Assembly: GCA_963704515.1 (NCBI GenBank)
Contig: OY969913.1
Location: 1,612,001-1,676,000 of the forward strand
DNA: 64,000 nucleotides
DNA from: VRUE01 sp963704515
GTDB taxonomy: Bacteria; Actinomycetota; Thermoleophilia; Solirubrobacterales; 70-9
Direction: 5' to 3'
Part shown: positions 49,684 through 59,100 of the stretch, in pieces
Layout: every line of letters starts with the position of its first letter
Numbering within the stretch: the first letter of the stretch is position 1
Notes under the pieces: generated by a model
Told to the model about the DNA's origin: nothing
Seen by the model: only the letters and a program-made list of their open reading frames with translations
Database searches by the model: none
Made by a program: the position numbers and the translations under genes

Positions 49684-52600
49684 ATGGGGAGAGTTGGAGG
49701 AAGAGGCAGGGGACGGGGCAGAGCGGCGACCAAGACGCTGCTTTCCGCCGGCGCGGCGAGCATCGCGGTCCTGGCTTTCACGTCATCGGTCGCAAGCGCC
49801 GCGCCGCCGAGCGTCTCGCCGGTCTCGGCCTCGGAAGTCACCACGTCCTCGGCGAAGCTCTCCGCCGAGATCAACCCCAACGGCAAAGCGACCCTCTACC
49901 GCTTCGAATACGGCCCCGAAGCCTGCCCCTCGCTCGCCAACCCCTGCGCCTCCACGCCGAAAGAATCGGCAGGCGGCGCCAGCACCCCGGTGGCGGTCTC
50001 CGTCGCCCTCAAAGGACTTCCCCCCGCCACCCTCTACCACGCCCGCGTGGTGGCCGAAAGCGGCGGCGGCACGAGCGAAGGCCCAGACAGCGTCTTCGCC
50101 ACCTTCTCCGAAGCGCTCAAAGGCCTCCCCGACAACCGCTCCTACGAGCAATCCACCCCGACCGAGAAGAACGGCCTGGACGCCGAAGGCTCAGTCGCCT
50201 ACACCAGAGCGAGCTCCAAGGGAGACGGGATCAGCTTCCTCTCGACCTTCGGCATCCCCGGCGGGCAGAGCGCCGGCACGCTGCCCACCTACCTGGCCTC
50301 GCGCGAAGACGATCAGTGGTCGACCAAAGGCCTCCTGGCCCCCGCCAGCTACGGCGAAGAATCCCAGGTGCTCGGCTGGCTGGCGGACTTCTCGGTCGCC
50401 TACGCCTACGCCTCCAACTACGCCAGCCCCCGCACCGTGGCCCTGCTGGCCGAGCCCAAAGGCGGCGCCCCGGTCCGGATGACCCCCTACGTGCACAGCG
50501 CCGACTTCGCCTACGTGGGCGCCACCGAAGGCGGCGCGGTGGTCTTCTTCGAAGCGAGCGCCAAGCTGCCCCCCGAAGAAGGCAAAGAACCGATCGCCGC
50601 GGCCCTCGAAGGAGCCCGCAACGTCTATGCCTGGGACCGCGAAAGCGGCCGGGTGAGCCTGGTCAGCGCGCTCGGCAAGCCCGAATCAAAAGAAGAGGTC
50701 CCGCTGCCCCTGGGCGGCTTCGCCGGCCCCTACGCCTGGGGCACGGGCATCGGCGGCGCCAACCTCGCCCAGGGCGGCGCCCAGCGCCTGTATTACCTGC
50801 AAGACATCCACACGGTGACCCCCGAAGGGGACGTCTACTTCACCGAAGCGGGCAGCGGGCAGCTGTATCTGCGCGAGAATCCGACGATGCCCCAAAGCGC
50901 CGTGAACGGCGCCGGGGAATGCACCGAAGAAGAGATGGCCTGCACGGTGCGCGTCTCGGCCTCCAAACGCACGATCGGCGGAGGCGAAGGCGGAGCCGAC
51001 TCAGCCGGCCCCCAGCCCGCCGCCTTCCAGGGCGCCTCCGAAGACGGCAAGGCCGCCTACTTCACCTCCCCGGAGATGCTCACAAACGACGCCAACACCG
51101 GCCCCGAACAGCCGCCCGCCTCGATCGGGCGCTGCGCGGTCGCCTGCGAAGAACCCACTAGCGAAGCCGAAGCGGACTTCATCCCCAAAAAGGCCATAGG
51201 CCTCCTCACCGACTCCGAATACGTCTACTGGGCCGACCCGATAGACGGCACGATCGGCCGCGCCAAGCTCGGCGAACCCGCGAGCGCCAACCCCGCCTTC
51301 ATCACCCCCGGGCCGACCGAATGCGGCAAAGAAACCGAACCCGGGGTGCGCGAAGCGGTGGAAAGCAAGCCCCGCTACCTGGCGATCAGCCCTGAATCGG
51401 CAAGCCCCCGCTACATCTACTGGACCAACACCGGCTGCGAAGAAGGCGTGCAGGAATCCACCGAAGGCGGCGGCTCGATCGGGCGGGCAAGGCTCGACGG
51501 GGACCCCGAAAGCATCGAAGCGGCCTTCATCCCCGGCAAAGTCGAACCGAGCCCCGGGGAAGTCGTCCACCAGGTCGACAACCCGCAGGGGATCGCGGTC
51601 GACTCAGAACACATCTACTGGGCCAACGACTCCGCCAGAGAACTACTCGATCGCGCGGGCGGGGATCGACGGCAGCGAAGTCGAACCGGAATTCTTCACG
51701 CTGTCCAGTTCGCGTCCCTTCGGCCTGGCGCTCGACGAAACCCACCTCTACATCGCCGCCTACGAAGACGGCAACAACAACGGCTTCATCGTACGGGTGC
51801 TCTTGAGCGGCGAAGAAGAAAAATTCGTCTTCGTCGGCAAGGGCGAAGTGGCCGGCGTCGCCCTCGACGCCTCCCACGTCTACTGGGCGAGCCAGGGCGA
51901 GGCGGCGATCGGTCGCGCCTCGCTTGCGGGCTTCAAAGAAGGCGCCTGCGAAACGACCATTCCCGACTGCGAAGAGAAATTCATCCCGGTGAGCGGCTCG
52001 GTCAACGGCGTCGCGGTGAGCGCCTCCCACGTCTTCTGGTCGGTCAACGGGGAGATCCCGCCCAACCCCGGCAACGACCTCTACCGCTTCGAGCCCGAAA
52101 GCGGGGCGCTAACCGACCTGACCCCCGATTCCGAAGGCAACGGCACGGAAGTGCAGGGCGTGCTGGGCTCCTCGCCGGACGGCTCGCGCGTGTACTTCGT
52201 CGCCAACGGGGCGCTCGACAAAAAAGCTGCGGCGCCCGAAAAACCGGTCTGTCACTCCACCGTCGCCCATGGCTCGCTGACCGACCTCAAAGGCCACTGC
52301 AATCTCTATGTCTGGCGCGAAGGCGAAGGCGGCGGGGAAGCGAGCATCTCTTTCATCGCGCAGCTGAGCGCCGAAGGGCCCTTCGAATTGGCCGACACCC
52401 TGGACTGGGCGCCCTCGCCGATAGTGAGCAGCGGCTTCACCGGGCGCGCCGCGCGGCTCGCCGACGGCGGCAAGGCGCTGCTCTTTCGCTCGCGCGAAAA
52501 GCTCAGCGCATACGAAAACGAAGGCACAGCCGAGCTCTACCTCTACCGCGAGGGCGAGTCGATCGCCTGCGTGAGCTGCGAGCCAAGCGGCGAAGCCCCC

Positions 52601-53293
52601 GGCGATGGCCCGGGGCTCGGGCGGATCGAAGTGCTCAAAGGCGTCGCCCCCGCGGGGGGGATCACTACCCTGACCCGCAACCTCTCCGCAGACGGCAAGC
52701 GGGTCTTCTTCGAAACCTCCGAAGCGCTGAGCCTCGCAGACACCAACGGCGCCAATGGCAAAGCCTGCCCGAGCGCCGACGGCTACCCCTCCTGCATCGA
52801 CGTCTATGAGTGGGAAGCCGAAGGCTCTGGGCAGTGCAAACCGTCCTCCCTCTCCTACGCCCCCATGGACCGCGGCTGCCTGTACCTGATCTCCCCCGGC
52901 ACAGAACACCGCCCCTCGCTCTTGGCCGACGCCTCCGAATCGGGCGAAGACGTCTTCTTCTTCTCCTTCGGGCGCCTGGTCGGCCAGGACAAAGACGAAC
53001 TCAGGGACGTCTATGACGCGCGCGTGGAAGGCGGGATCCCCTCTCAGAACCCCGAACCCCCGCCGCCCCCCTGCGAAAGCGCGGAATCCTGCCACGGCCC
53101 CGCCCAGGAACCCGCCGCCGAAGCGAGCCCCGCCACCCCCTACTTCCACGGCCCCCAAAACCCCAAGCCCAAGCGCCACAAGGCCAAGAAGCACCACAAG
53201 AAGCACCGAGGGCACCACCGAAAGAAGAAGGGCAAGGCCAAGCACAAGCGCCATCGCGCCCGAGCCCACGCCGGGCGGAGGGCGGGCAAGTGA
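49684..53293 (+). pseudogene. Cassette gene B, copy 4 (one frameshift)
   Basis: Nearly identical to copy 1, including the same frame outcome, but by a different change: one base more at 51634-51655 (copy 1 has two fewer). The first frame runs to 52809 as nonsense; the second part is open from GTG 51797 to 53293 and carries the last blades, the SPDGSRVYF region and the basic tail. Compared with copy 1 it has one extra residue near KVEPSPGEVV. Confidence 0.8.
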
Positions 53294-56200
53294 GGGCCCG
53301 CACGAAGCTGCTCGCCCTGGCGGCGCTCTGCCTGTGCGCCGCCGCGCTCGCCCCGGCCGCCGCGCAGGGCGCCGAGAGCGCCGCCTGGCGGATCACCCTG
53401 ACCCCGATCCCCGCCAGCGTCCCCGCCGGCGGGGAAGGCCAGTACTACGCGGTCGCCACCAACGTCGGCGGCGCGCCCACCTCAGAAGAGGCCGAGCTGG
53501 AAATGACCCTGCCCGCGGGGCTCACGCCGAGCAGCTATGAAGCGATCAACCTCGACCCCGCCGCGGCCAAGCCGACCTGCGAAATCCTCGGCCAGAGGAT
53601 CGCCTGCAAAGCCCCCGCGCCGCTGGGCGCCGGGCGGCTCTTCCTGGTCTCGGTGGAATTCGACGTGAGCGCCCCCGAAGGCAAATACGAAGCCACGGCG
53701 CTGGTGGGCGGCGGCGGCGCCCCCGACACGGCCGCCGCCTCCGCGCCGATCGCCGTGCAAGATGAAGTGCTGCCCTTCGAAGTGCTGCCCGACTTCGCCG
53801 CCCCCGCCAACGAAGCCGACGGCGCGCCCACCGCCCACGCCGCCGCCCACCCCTACCAGGCGACGGTCGACTTCGGCTTCCCGACCAAGAAAACCGGCAA
53901 ATTCCCGACCGGCACGGGGCACCCCCGCGACATCACGCTCGAATTGCCGCGCGGGCTGATCGGCGACCCCGCCGCGGCCCCGGTGCTCTGCAGCGAGGCC
54001 GCGCTGCTGGCCTCCGAATGCCCCAAAGGCTCGGAGATCGGCCTCGCCGGGGTGACCACCCTGATCCTCGGCAAGCTGCCCACGGTCTTCGTCAACCCCC
54101 TCTATGACATGGTCCCCCCGCCGGGCTACCCGGCGGCGATCGCCACCAACGTAGCCGGGGTCGGGATCTTCGCCCACGCGCTCGCCGAAGTGCGCAGCGA
54201 AGGCGACTACGGCGTGCGCGCCTCGATCCGCGACGCCCTCGCCCTGCCGGGCTACCCGATCTTCAACGTGGAGTCCCAGCTTTGGGGGGACGCCGGCGGC
54301 GCCGCCCACGACCCCACCCGCGGCATCTGCCTGGAAGAAGCGAAGCCCGACCCCGCCAAAGAATGCGGCCCCGAAAAAGCCGGGGAAGCGCGCCCGGCCT
54401 TCCTGACGATGCCCGCCGACTGCCGCCCGGCGGCGCTGCCCTTCGAAGTGCGCGCCGACAGCTGGGAGGAACCCGCACCGCTCTTTGAAGAACGCACCGC
54501 CGGCTATGAGAGCGCCGACCTCAGCGGCGAAGAAGCGGTCCACCTCAAAGGCTGCGGGGAAGTCCACTTCAACCCGACGATCGAAGCGAGGCCCACCACC
54601 ACCGAGGCCGACTCTCCTTCGGGCCTTGACTTCCATCTGCGCCAGCCCCAGCCCGCGCCCTCCACCGAACCGCTCTCCGCGCGCGGGGAAGGCATCCTCA
54701 AGGACGCGAGCATCTCCTTCCCGCAGGGGATGACGGTCAACCCCTCCCAGGCGGCTGGCCTCGGCGCCTGCAGCGAGGAGGAGATCGGCTTCACCGAAGA
54801 AGTCGCCTCCGGCGAAGAAGCCGGCGCCCTGCGCTTCTCCAAAGCCCCCCAGAGCTGCCCCGCCGAATCGAAGATCGGCGCCGTGGAAGCCTTCTCGCCG
54901 CTGCTCGTGCAGCGAAGCGAAGAAACCCACGAAGTGCAGACGGGCGGCGGCGGCGCGCCGCTTCCCGAAGCGCTCAAGGGCTCGGTCTACCTCGCCAAGC
55001 CCTACGCCAACCCCTTCGGATCGCTGGTGGCCCTCTACCTCGCCGTGGAAGATCCCGAAAGAGGGATCGTCGCCAAGCTCGCCGGGGAAGGGCATCTGGA
55101 CCCCGACACCGGGCAGATCACCACCCGCTTCGAAGACAACCCCGAGGTCCCGATCGAAGACATCCACGTGCGGATCTTCGGCGGGGACAGAGGCGCGCTG
55201 ATCACCCCGAGCGCCTGCGGGACCTACGCCGCCACCGCGGAGCTCACCCCCTGGAGCTCGGGGTCCCCGAGCAGCGCCGAAGGCCCCTTCACCCTCGACC
55301 GCGCCCCCGGCGGCGGCCCCTGCCCGGCCTCCCAACCCTGGGCGCCGGCGCTTCAAGCCGGCACGCTCTCCCCGGCGGCCGCCAAATACAGCCCCCTGAC
55401 CTTCAAGCTGACCCGCGCCGATGGCTCGGCGCGCCTCTCGAGCCTGGAAGCCTCCCTGCCCCCGGGGCTCACCGCCAAGCTGGCGGGAGTCGGGCAGTGC
55501 AGCGATGCCGAGATCGCCAGGGCGCGCTCGCGCGAAGCCCCCAACCAGGGCGCCGCCGAGCTCGCCGACCCCAGCTGCCCGGCCTCCTCGCGCCTGGGCA
55601 CGGTCGAAGTCGCCTCCGGTGCGGGCCCCAGCCCCTTCCACATCTCCGGCACCGCCTATCTAGCCGCCCCCTACAAGGGCGCCCCGCTCTCGATGGTCTT
55701 CATCACCCCCGCGGTGGCCGGGCCCTTCGACCTCGGCGCGGTGGTGGTCCGCGCGGCGATCTACCTCGACCCCGAAAGCGCCCAGCCCCGCGCCGTGTCG
55801 GACCCCGTGCCCCAGCTCATCGACGGCGTCCCCTCAGACGTGCGCCGCGTCAGCCTCACGATCGACCGCCCCTCCTTCGCGCTCAACCCGACCTCCTGTG
55901 ACGAAGAGGCCTTCTCGGGGCAGGCCACCTCGGCCTTCGGGCAGCTCGCGCCGCTCTTCGATCGCTTCCAGGTAGGCGGCTGCCGATCCCTCCCCTACAA
56001 GCCAAAGCTCACCGCCCGCCTCCTCGGCCCCACCCACCGCGGCGCCCACCCGCGCCTTAAAGCGGTCTTCACCGCCAAGCCCGGCGAAGCCAACACGGCG
56101 CGGATCTCCTTCGCCCTGCCGCACTCGGAGTTCATCGACCAGGCCCACTTCCGCACGATCTGCACCCGCGTTCAGTTCGCCGCCAAAGCCTGCCCCAAGG

Positions 56201-56625
56201 GCTCCGTCTACGGTCACATGAAGGCCTTCAGCCCGCTGCTCGCCTACCCCCTCGAAGGCCCGGTCTACCTGCGCTCCTCCTCCCACGAGCTGCCCGACGT
56301 GGTGGCCGCCCTCAAAGGCCCCGCCTACCAGCCGATCGAGCTCGACCTCGACGGCAGGGTGGACTCCGTGCACGGCGGAGTGCGCACGATCTTCGCCAAG
56401 GTCCCCGACGCCCCGGTGACCAAGGCGATCGTCTCCATGCAGGGCGCCAAGAAGGGCCTCTTTCAGAACTCGACCAACCTCTGCAAGGGCGCCCACCGCG
56501 CCACCCTCAAGCTCAACGCCCAAAACGGCAAGACCCACGACGCCCGCCCGCTGCTCAAGGCGTCCTGCCACGGGAAGAAGAAGGGCAAGAAGCGGCACGG
56601 AAAGCACCGGCGCGGGTGGGGATAG
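53290..56625 (+). CDS. Cassette gene C, copy 4 (array end)
   Basis: 1,111 residues, nearly identical to copy 1 up to KKKGKKRHGK, then HRRGWG and stop in place of RSR. This end resembles the left border fragment C0, so it is probably the original 3' end of the gene before the array expanded. Confidence 0.88.
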   Translation: MRARTKLLALAALCLCAAALAPAAAQGAESAAWRITLTPIPASVPAGGEGQYYAVATNVGGAPTSEEAELEMTLPAGLTPSSYEAINLDPAAAKPTCEILGQRIACKAPAPLGAGRLFLVSVEFDVSAPEGKYEATALVGGGGAPDTAAASAPIAVQDEVLPFEVLPDFAAPANEADGAPTAHAAAHPYQATVDFGFPTKKTGKFPTGTGHPRDITLELPRGLIGDPAAAPVLCSEAALLASECPKGSEIGLAGVTTLILGKLPTVFVNPLYDMVPPPGYPAAIATNVAGVGIFAHALAEVRSEGDYGVRASIRDALALPGYPIFNVESQLWGDAGGAAHDPTRGICLEEAKPDPAKECGPEKAGEARPAFLTMPADCRPAALPFEVRADSWEEPAPLFEERTAGYESADLSGEEAVHLKGCGEVHFNPTIEARPTTTEADSPSGLDFHLRQPQPAPSTEPLSARGEGILKDASISFPQGMTVNPSQAAGLGACSEEEIGFTEEVASGEEAGALRFSKAPQSCPAESKIGAVEAFSPLLVQRSEETHEVQTGGGGAPLPEALKGSVYLAKPYANPFGSLVALYLAVEDPERGIVAKLAGEGHLDPDTGQITTRFEDNPEVPIEDIHVRIFGGDRGALITPSACGTYAATAELTPWSSGSPSSAEGPFTLDRAPGGGPCPASQPWAPALQAGTLSPAAAKYSPLTFKLTRADGSARLSSLEASLPPGLTAKLAGVGQCSDAEIARARSREAPNQGAAELADPSCPASSRLGTVEVASGAGPSPFHISGTAYLAAPYKGAPLSMVFITPAVAGPFDLGAVVVRAAIYLDPESAQPRAVSDPVPQLIDGVPSDVRRVSLTIDRPSFALNPTSCDEEAFSGQATSAFGQLAPLFDRFQVGGCRSLPYKPKLTARLLGPTHRGAHPRLKAVFTAKPGEANTARISFALPHSEFIDQAHFRTICTRVQFAAKACPKGSVYGHMKAFSPLLAYPLEGPVYLRSSSHELPDVVAALKGPAYQPIELDLDGRVDSVHGGVRTIFAKVPDAPVTKAIVSMQGAKKGLFQNSTNLCKGAHRATLKLNAQNGKTHDARPLLKASCHGKKKGKKRHGKHRRGWG

Positions 56626-56683
56626 AAAAACTTCTCGACAACAGATACCCAGTCCAACGAATGAAAGACAGGAGTAAACACTC

Positions 56684-57568
56684 ATGCGAAAGCATCGATC
56701 GAGGGTGGTGTGCGCGGCCCTGCTGGCCGTATCGCTCATCGCGCTCGGACTCGCTGGGAGCGCCCAGGCCAAACTGACCGGCGCCTACACTCATTTCGAA
56801 CAGTGCCCATACACCAACACGGAAGTTAAAAAGTGCATCCAGTCCACCACGGAATCGGGCGAAGTGATCCTAGGCTCGAAGAAAGTCCCGATTGAAACTC
56901 CGGTCCTCCTGCAAGGTGGATATGGAGCAGTCGAAGAAGGTTTTGCTTCATTCTTCGCCGCGACGAACGGGGTGACGCTCGAAAAAGTCCCCCAGAACGT
57001 TCCCGGCGGACTGCTCGGCATCGTGCCGGAATCGAAACAGAACTGGCTGGTCAAAGCGCTGATCAAATTCTTCTTTGAAAACAGCCTGACCGGAGTCAAC
57101 TCGACCCTTGAACTGGCGAAGCCTGCCACGGAAATTCGCATCAGCGAAGAAAACCTCATCACCACTGAAGGGACCACGCTTGAACTCCCGGTCAAGGTCC
57201 ACCTTGAAAATCCGTTTCTCGGGAAAAGTTGTTACGTGGGTTCCAGCTCCAAACCGATCATCTGGAAACTGACCACAGGAACGACCAGCCCGCCTGAACC
57301 AAATAAACCGATCACCGGCTCCGGCGGAACCTTCGAACTTCTCGAAAGCGGTCGAATTCTGGAAGTCACAGGTGCCAGTCTGGTTGAAAACGCCTGGTCG
57401 GCTCCCTCGGCTACGGGTTGCGGAGGCATCCTTTCCTTCCTGGTTACGCCGATCATCAACGGTCAGCTCGGGAGCACCGCGGCCGGCCACAATACATCGA
57501 TTCTCAATAACCACATCTTCATCACGTCCGCTCGCGCGGTGAAGAAAAACAACGAAGAAAATCCGTAG
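56684..57568 (+). CDS. Exported hypothetical protein D1
   Basis: 294 residues, AGGAG nine bases before ATG. Signal peptide 1-29 ends in SAQA. The mature protein begins KLTGAYTHFEQCPYTN and has EVKKCIQSTTESGEV, VLLQGGYG, FAATNGVTLE, ENLITTEGTTLELPV, SCYVGSSS, ATGCGG and a final NNHIFITSARAVKKN. Four or five Cys suggest disulfides outside the cell. It is a close paralogue of D2 (59101-60000). I know the type only as exported proteins of this bacterial group. First of a run of four exported-protein genes 58 bp after the array. Confidence 0.85.
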   Translation: MRKHRSRVVCAALLAVSLIALGLAGSAQAKLTGAYTHFEQCPYTNTEVKKCIQSTTESGEVILGSKKVPIETPVLLQGGYGAVEEGFASFFAATNGVTLEKVPQNVPGGLLGIVPESKQNWLVKALIKFFFENSLTGVNSTLELAKPATEIRISEENLITTEGTTLELPVKVHLENPFLGKSCYVGSSSKPIIWKLTTGTTSPPEPNKPITGSGGTFELLESGRILEVTGASLVENAWSAPSATGCGGILSFLVTPIINGQLGSTAAGHNTSILNNHIFITSARAVKKNNEENP

Positions 57569-57598
57569 CGCGGTCACCGCGAAGGAGATGATGAGAAG

Positions 57599-58225
57599 AT
57601 GAGAATGAAGGCAACAGCCATGGGCGTGGTGGCGATGCTCGCCCTGTTCGGCGCGATGTTTGCGGCGAACGCGAGCGCGAGCCCCACGTGGCACTTCAAC
57701 GAAGAAGCGCTGGAAGAATCGGAATCGGAAACGATCCTCGGAGGAGCGTATGAAAGCGCGATGACGGTTCCGGGGATGACGACCACGTGTGAAGATTTCC
57801 TCTACAAACTGTCGATCGAAAACGAAGGCGGCGCGGGCAAAGGTTCGCTCACTGAAATGCCGCTGTTCGAATGCAGCACCGACACGGAAGGGGTCTGCAC
57901 GGTCGAATCGATCGGCGCGCAGTCGCTGCCGTGGTCGACGCATCTTTCTACGGTGTCGTCGAACGACTACATCGTGATAGAAGGGGCCAAAGTCGGCATC
58001 CTCTACGCGGGTGAAGAATGCGTTCTGGATGAAACCATGGTGCTGGTCAAAGGATCGGCTGGCGGTTTGATCAACAACGAAGAAGAAACCGCCACTTTCA
58101 ACAATTCGACGCTGAAAGCGACGGGCACCGAACTGAAGGCACTGAACCAGCCGATCGAATGGGTCGGCGTGTTCCCAACCGAAGCATTCGAATGGCATCG
58201 CGAACAGGCGATAAGCGTCTCATAG
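57599..58225 (+). CDS. Exported hypothetical protein E
   Basis: 208 residues; AAGGAG upstream of ATG 57599, 30 bp after D1. Signal peptide 1-27 (MLALFGAMFAANASA). The mature part has TTTCEDFLYKLSIENEGG, LFECSTDTEGVCTVESIG and GEECVLDETMVLV, a spacing of Cys and Gly like the first half of gene A, so a distant relation is possible. Its 3' end overlaps the start of the PEBP gene. Confidence 0.8.
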   Translation: MRMKATAMGVVAMLALFGAMFAANASASPTWHFNEEALEESESETILGGAYESAMTVPGMTTTCEDFLYKLSIENEGGAGKGSLTEMPLFECSTDTEGVCTVESIGAQSLPWSTHLSTVSSNDYIVIEGAKVGILYAGEECVLDETMVLVKGSAGGLINNEEETATFNNSTLKATGTELKALNQPIEWVGVFPTEAFEWHREQAISVS

Positions 58226-59043
58226 CAGGCCATCTGAACGCCACGAGCGCCAGGTTTTTCCTGGCGCTCGTGGCAGTTCTGTTCGTGGCGGGCTGCGGCG
58301 GCGGCTCGTCCGATCCGTCGACGGCCAGTGGGCCTGTCGGTGCCAGGGAGCGAACCGGCGCCGCGGCCGAAGACGGGCAAGGAGGCGTCGCCGGCGCCGA
58401 AGGAGAAGCTGCGCAGTCGGGGTACGCGGCCGGCAACGGCGAAGCCGGGCAGCAACACGATGCTCGAGGCTCCACGGGACGGGCCCATGGCACGAAGTCG
58501 GGGAAGCACGGCCCGCACATAATTCAGCCGAAGGGCCATCTGGAGCATGGGATCACGCCGAAGCAGGAAAGCGAAGCGACGATCGCCGACATGAAGCTGG
58601 AGAGCCCAGCAATCGGCTCGGCTGACGCCGGCCTTGGGACGCTGCCCACGCGGTATACGTGCGACGGCGAAGACAGCTGGCCCCAGCTGCTCTGGGGTCG
58701 CGTCCCTTCCGACACGAAGGAACTCGCCGTCTTTGCGATGAACTCCCAGCCGGTCGACGGAAAACTCTTCGTCGATTGGGCGGTGGCTGGGCTCGAACCG
58801 AGCTTGACCGGGATCGAAGCCGGGCGCCTGCCAAAGGGCGCGGTCGTCGGCACGAACAGCTTCGGCAAGCGCGGCTATTCGATCTGTCCGCGCAGCGGCA
58901 GCGAAATCTATGTCTTCGCCGTCTACGCCCTGCCAACCAAGTTGTCGCTCAGCCCCGGCTTCGACGGCCGGGAAGCCCGCAAGCGGATCCTCGACGTCTC
59001 GGGCGACGTCGGGCTGCTCGTCACGTCGTATAGCGGCGGCTGA
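58192..59043 (+). CDS. PEBP/YbhB-like lipoprotein
   Basis: 283 residues from ATG 58192 (another ATG at 58159 is in frame). Lipobox FVAGC with Cys35 after a hydrophobic stretch, then a low-complexity linker rich in Gly, Ala and Glu (about 36-120), then a phosphatidylethanolamine-binding-protein-like domain: LPTRYTCDGEDSWPQLLW, a strand with DGKLFVDWAVAG, GRLPKGAVVGTNSFGKRGY, CPRSGSEIYVFAVYAL and RILDVSGDVG. The usual DPDAP acidic motif is replaced by MNSQPVD, so ligand binding may be changed. Predicted to sit on the outer face of the membrane. It overlaps E by 34 bp. Confidence 0.8.
   Translation: MASRTGDKRLIAGHLNATSARFFLALVAVLFVAGCGGGSSDPSTASGPVGARERTGAAAEDGQGGVAGAEGEAAQSGYAAGNGEAGQQHDARGSTGRAHGTKSGKHGPHIIQPKGHLEHGITPKQESEATIADMKLESPAIGSADAGLGTLPTRYTCDGEDSWPQLLWGRVPSDTKELAVFAMNSQPVDGKLFVDWAVAGLEPSLTGIEAGRLPKGAVVGTNSFGKRGYSICPRSGSEIYVFAVYALPTKLSLSPGFDGREARKRILDVSGDVGLLVTSYSGG
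58240..58274. terminator. Perfect hairpin inside the signal-peptide codons of the PEBP gene
   Basis: 15-bp stem GCCACGAGCGCCAGG with its exact complement, loop TTTTT. It lies 15 bp after the stop of E and within the first codons of the next gene, so it may end the E transcript or block translation of the PEBP gene. Confidence 0.55.
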
Positions 59044-59100
59044 TGCCGCCCACAAGATCTTTCTCCCAAAAACGACAACAACAGGAGTAGAGAGGAAAAA

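Larger units (their letters stand above)
24601..56612 (+). repeat. Tandem array of four A-B-C cassettes
   Basis: The anchor AAGGGCCTCTTTCAG recurs at 24601, 32536, 40473, 48448 and 56452, giving unit lengths of 7,935, 7,937, 7,975 and 8,004 bp plus a terminal part. Each unit reads: end of C, leader, gene A, hairpin, gene B, gene C. B and C are nearly identical between units 1 and 4, and C between units 2 and 3; gene A differs in every unit. Confidence 0.95.

Noticed and set aside
24601..56612. Array as a composite transposon or prophage
   Set aside because: No transposase, integrase or terminal inverted repeats seen; borders lie in the 3' end of gene C, which fits homologous recombination.
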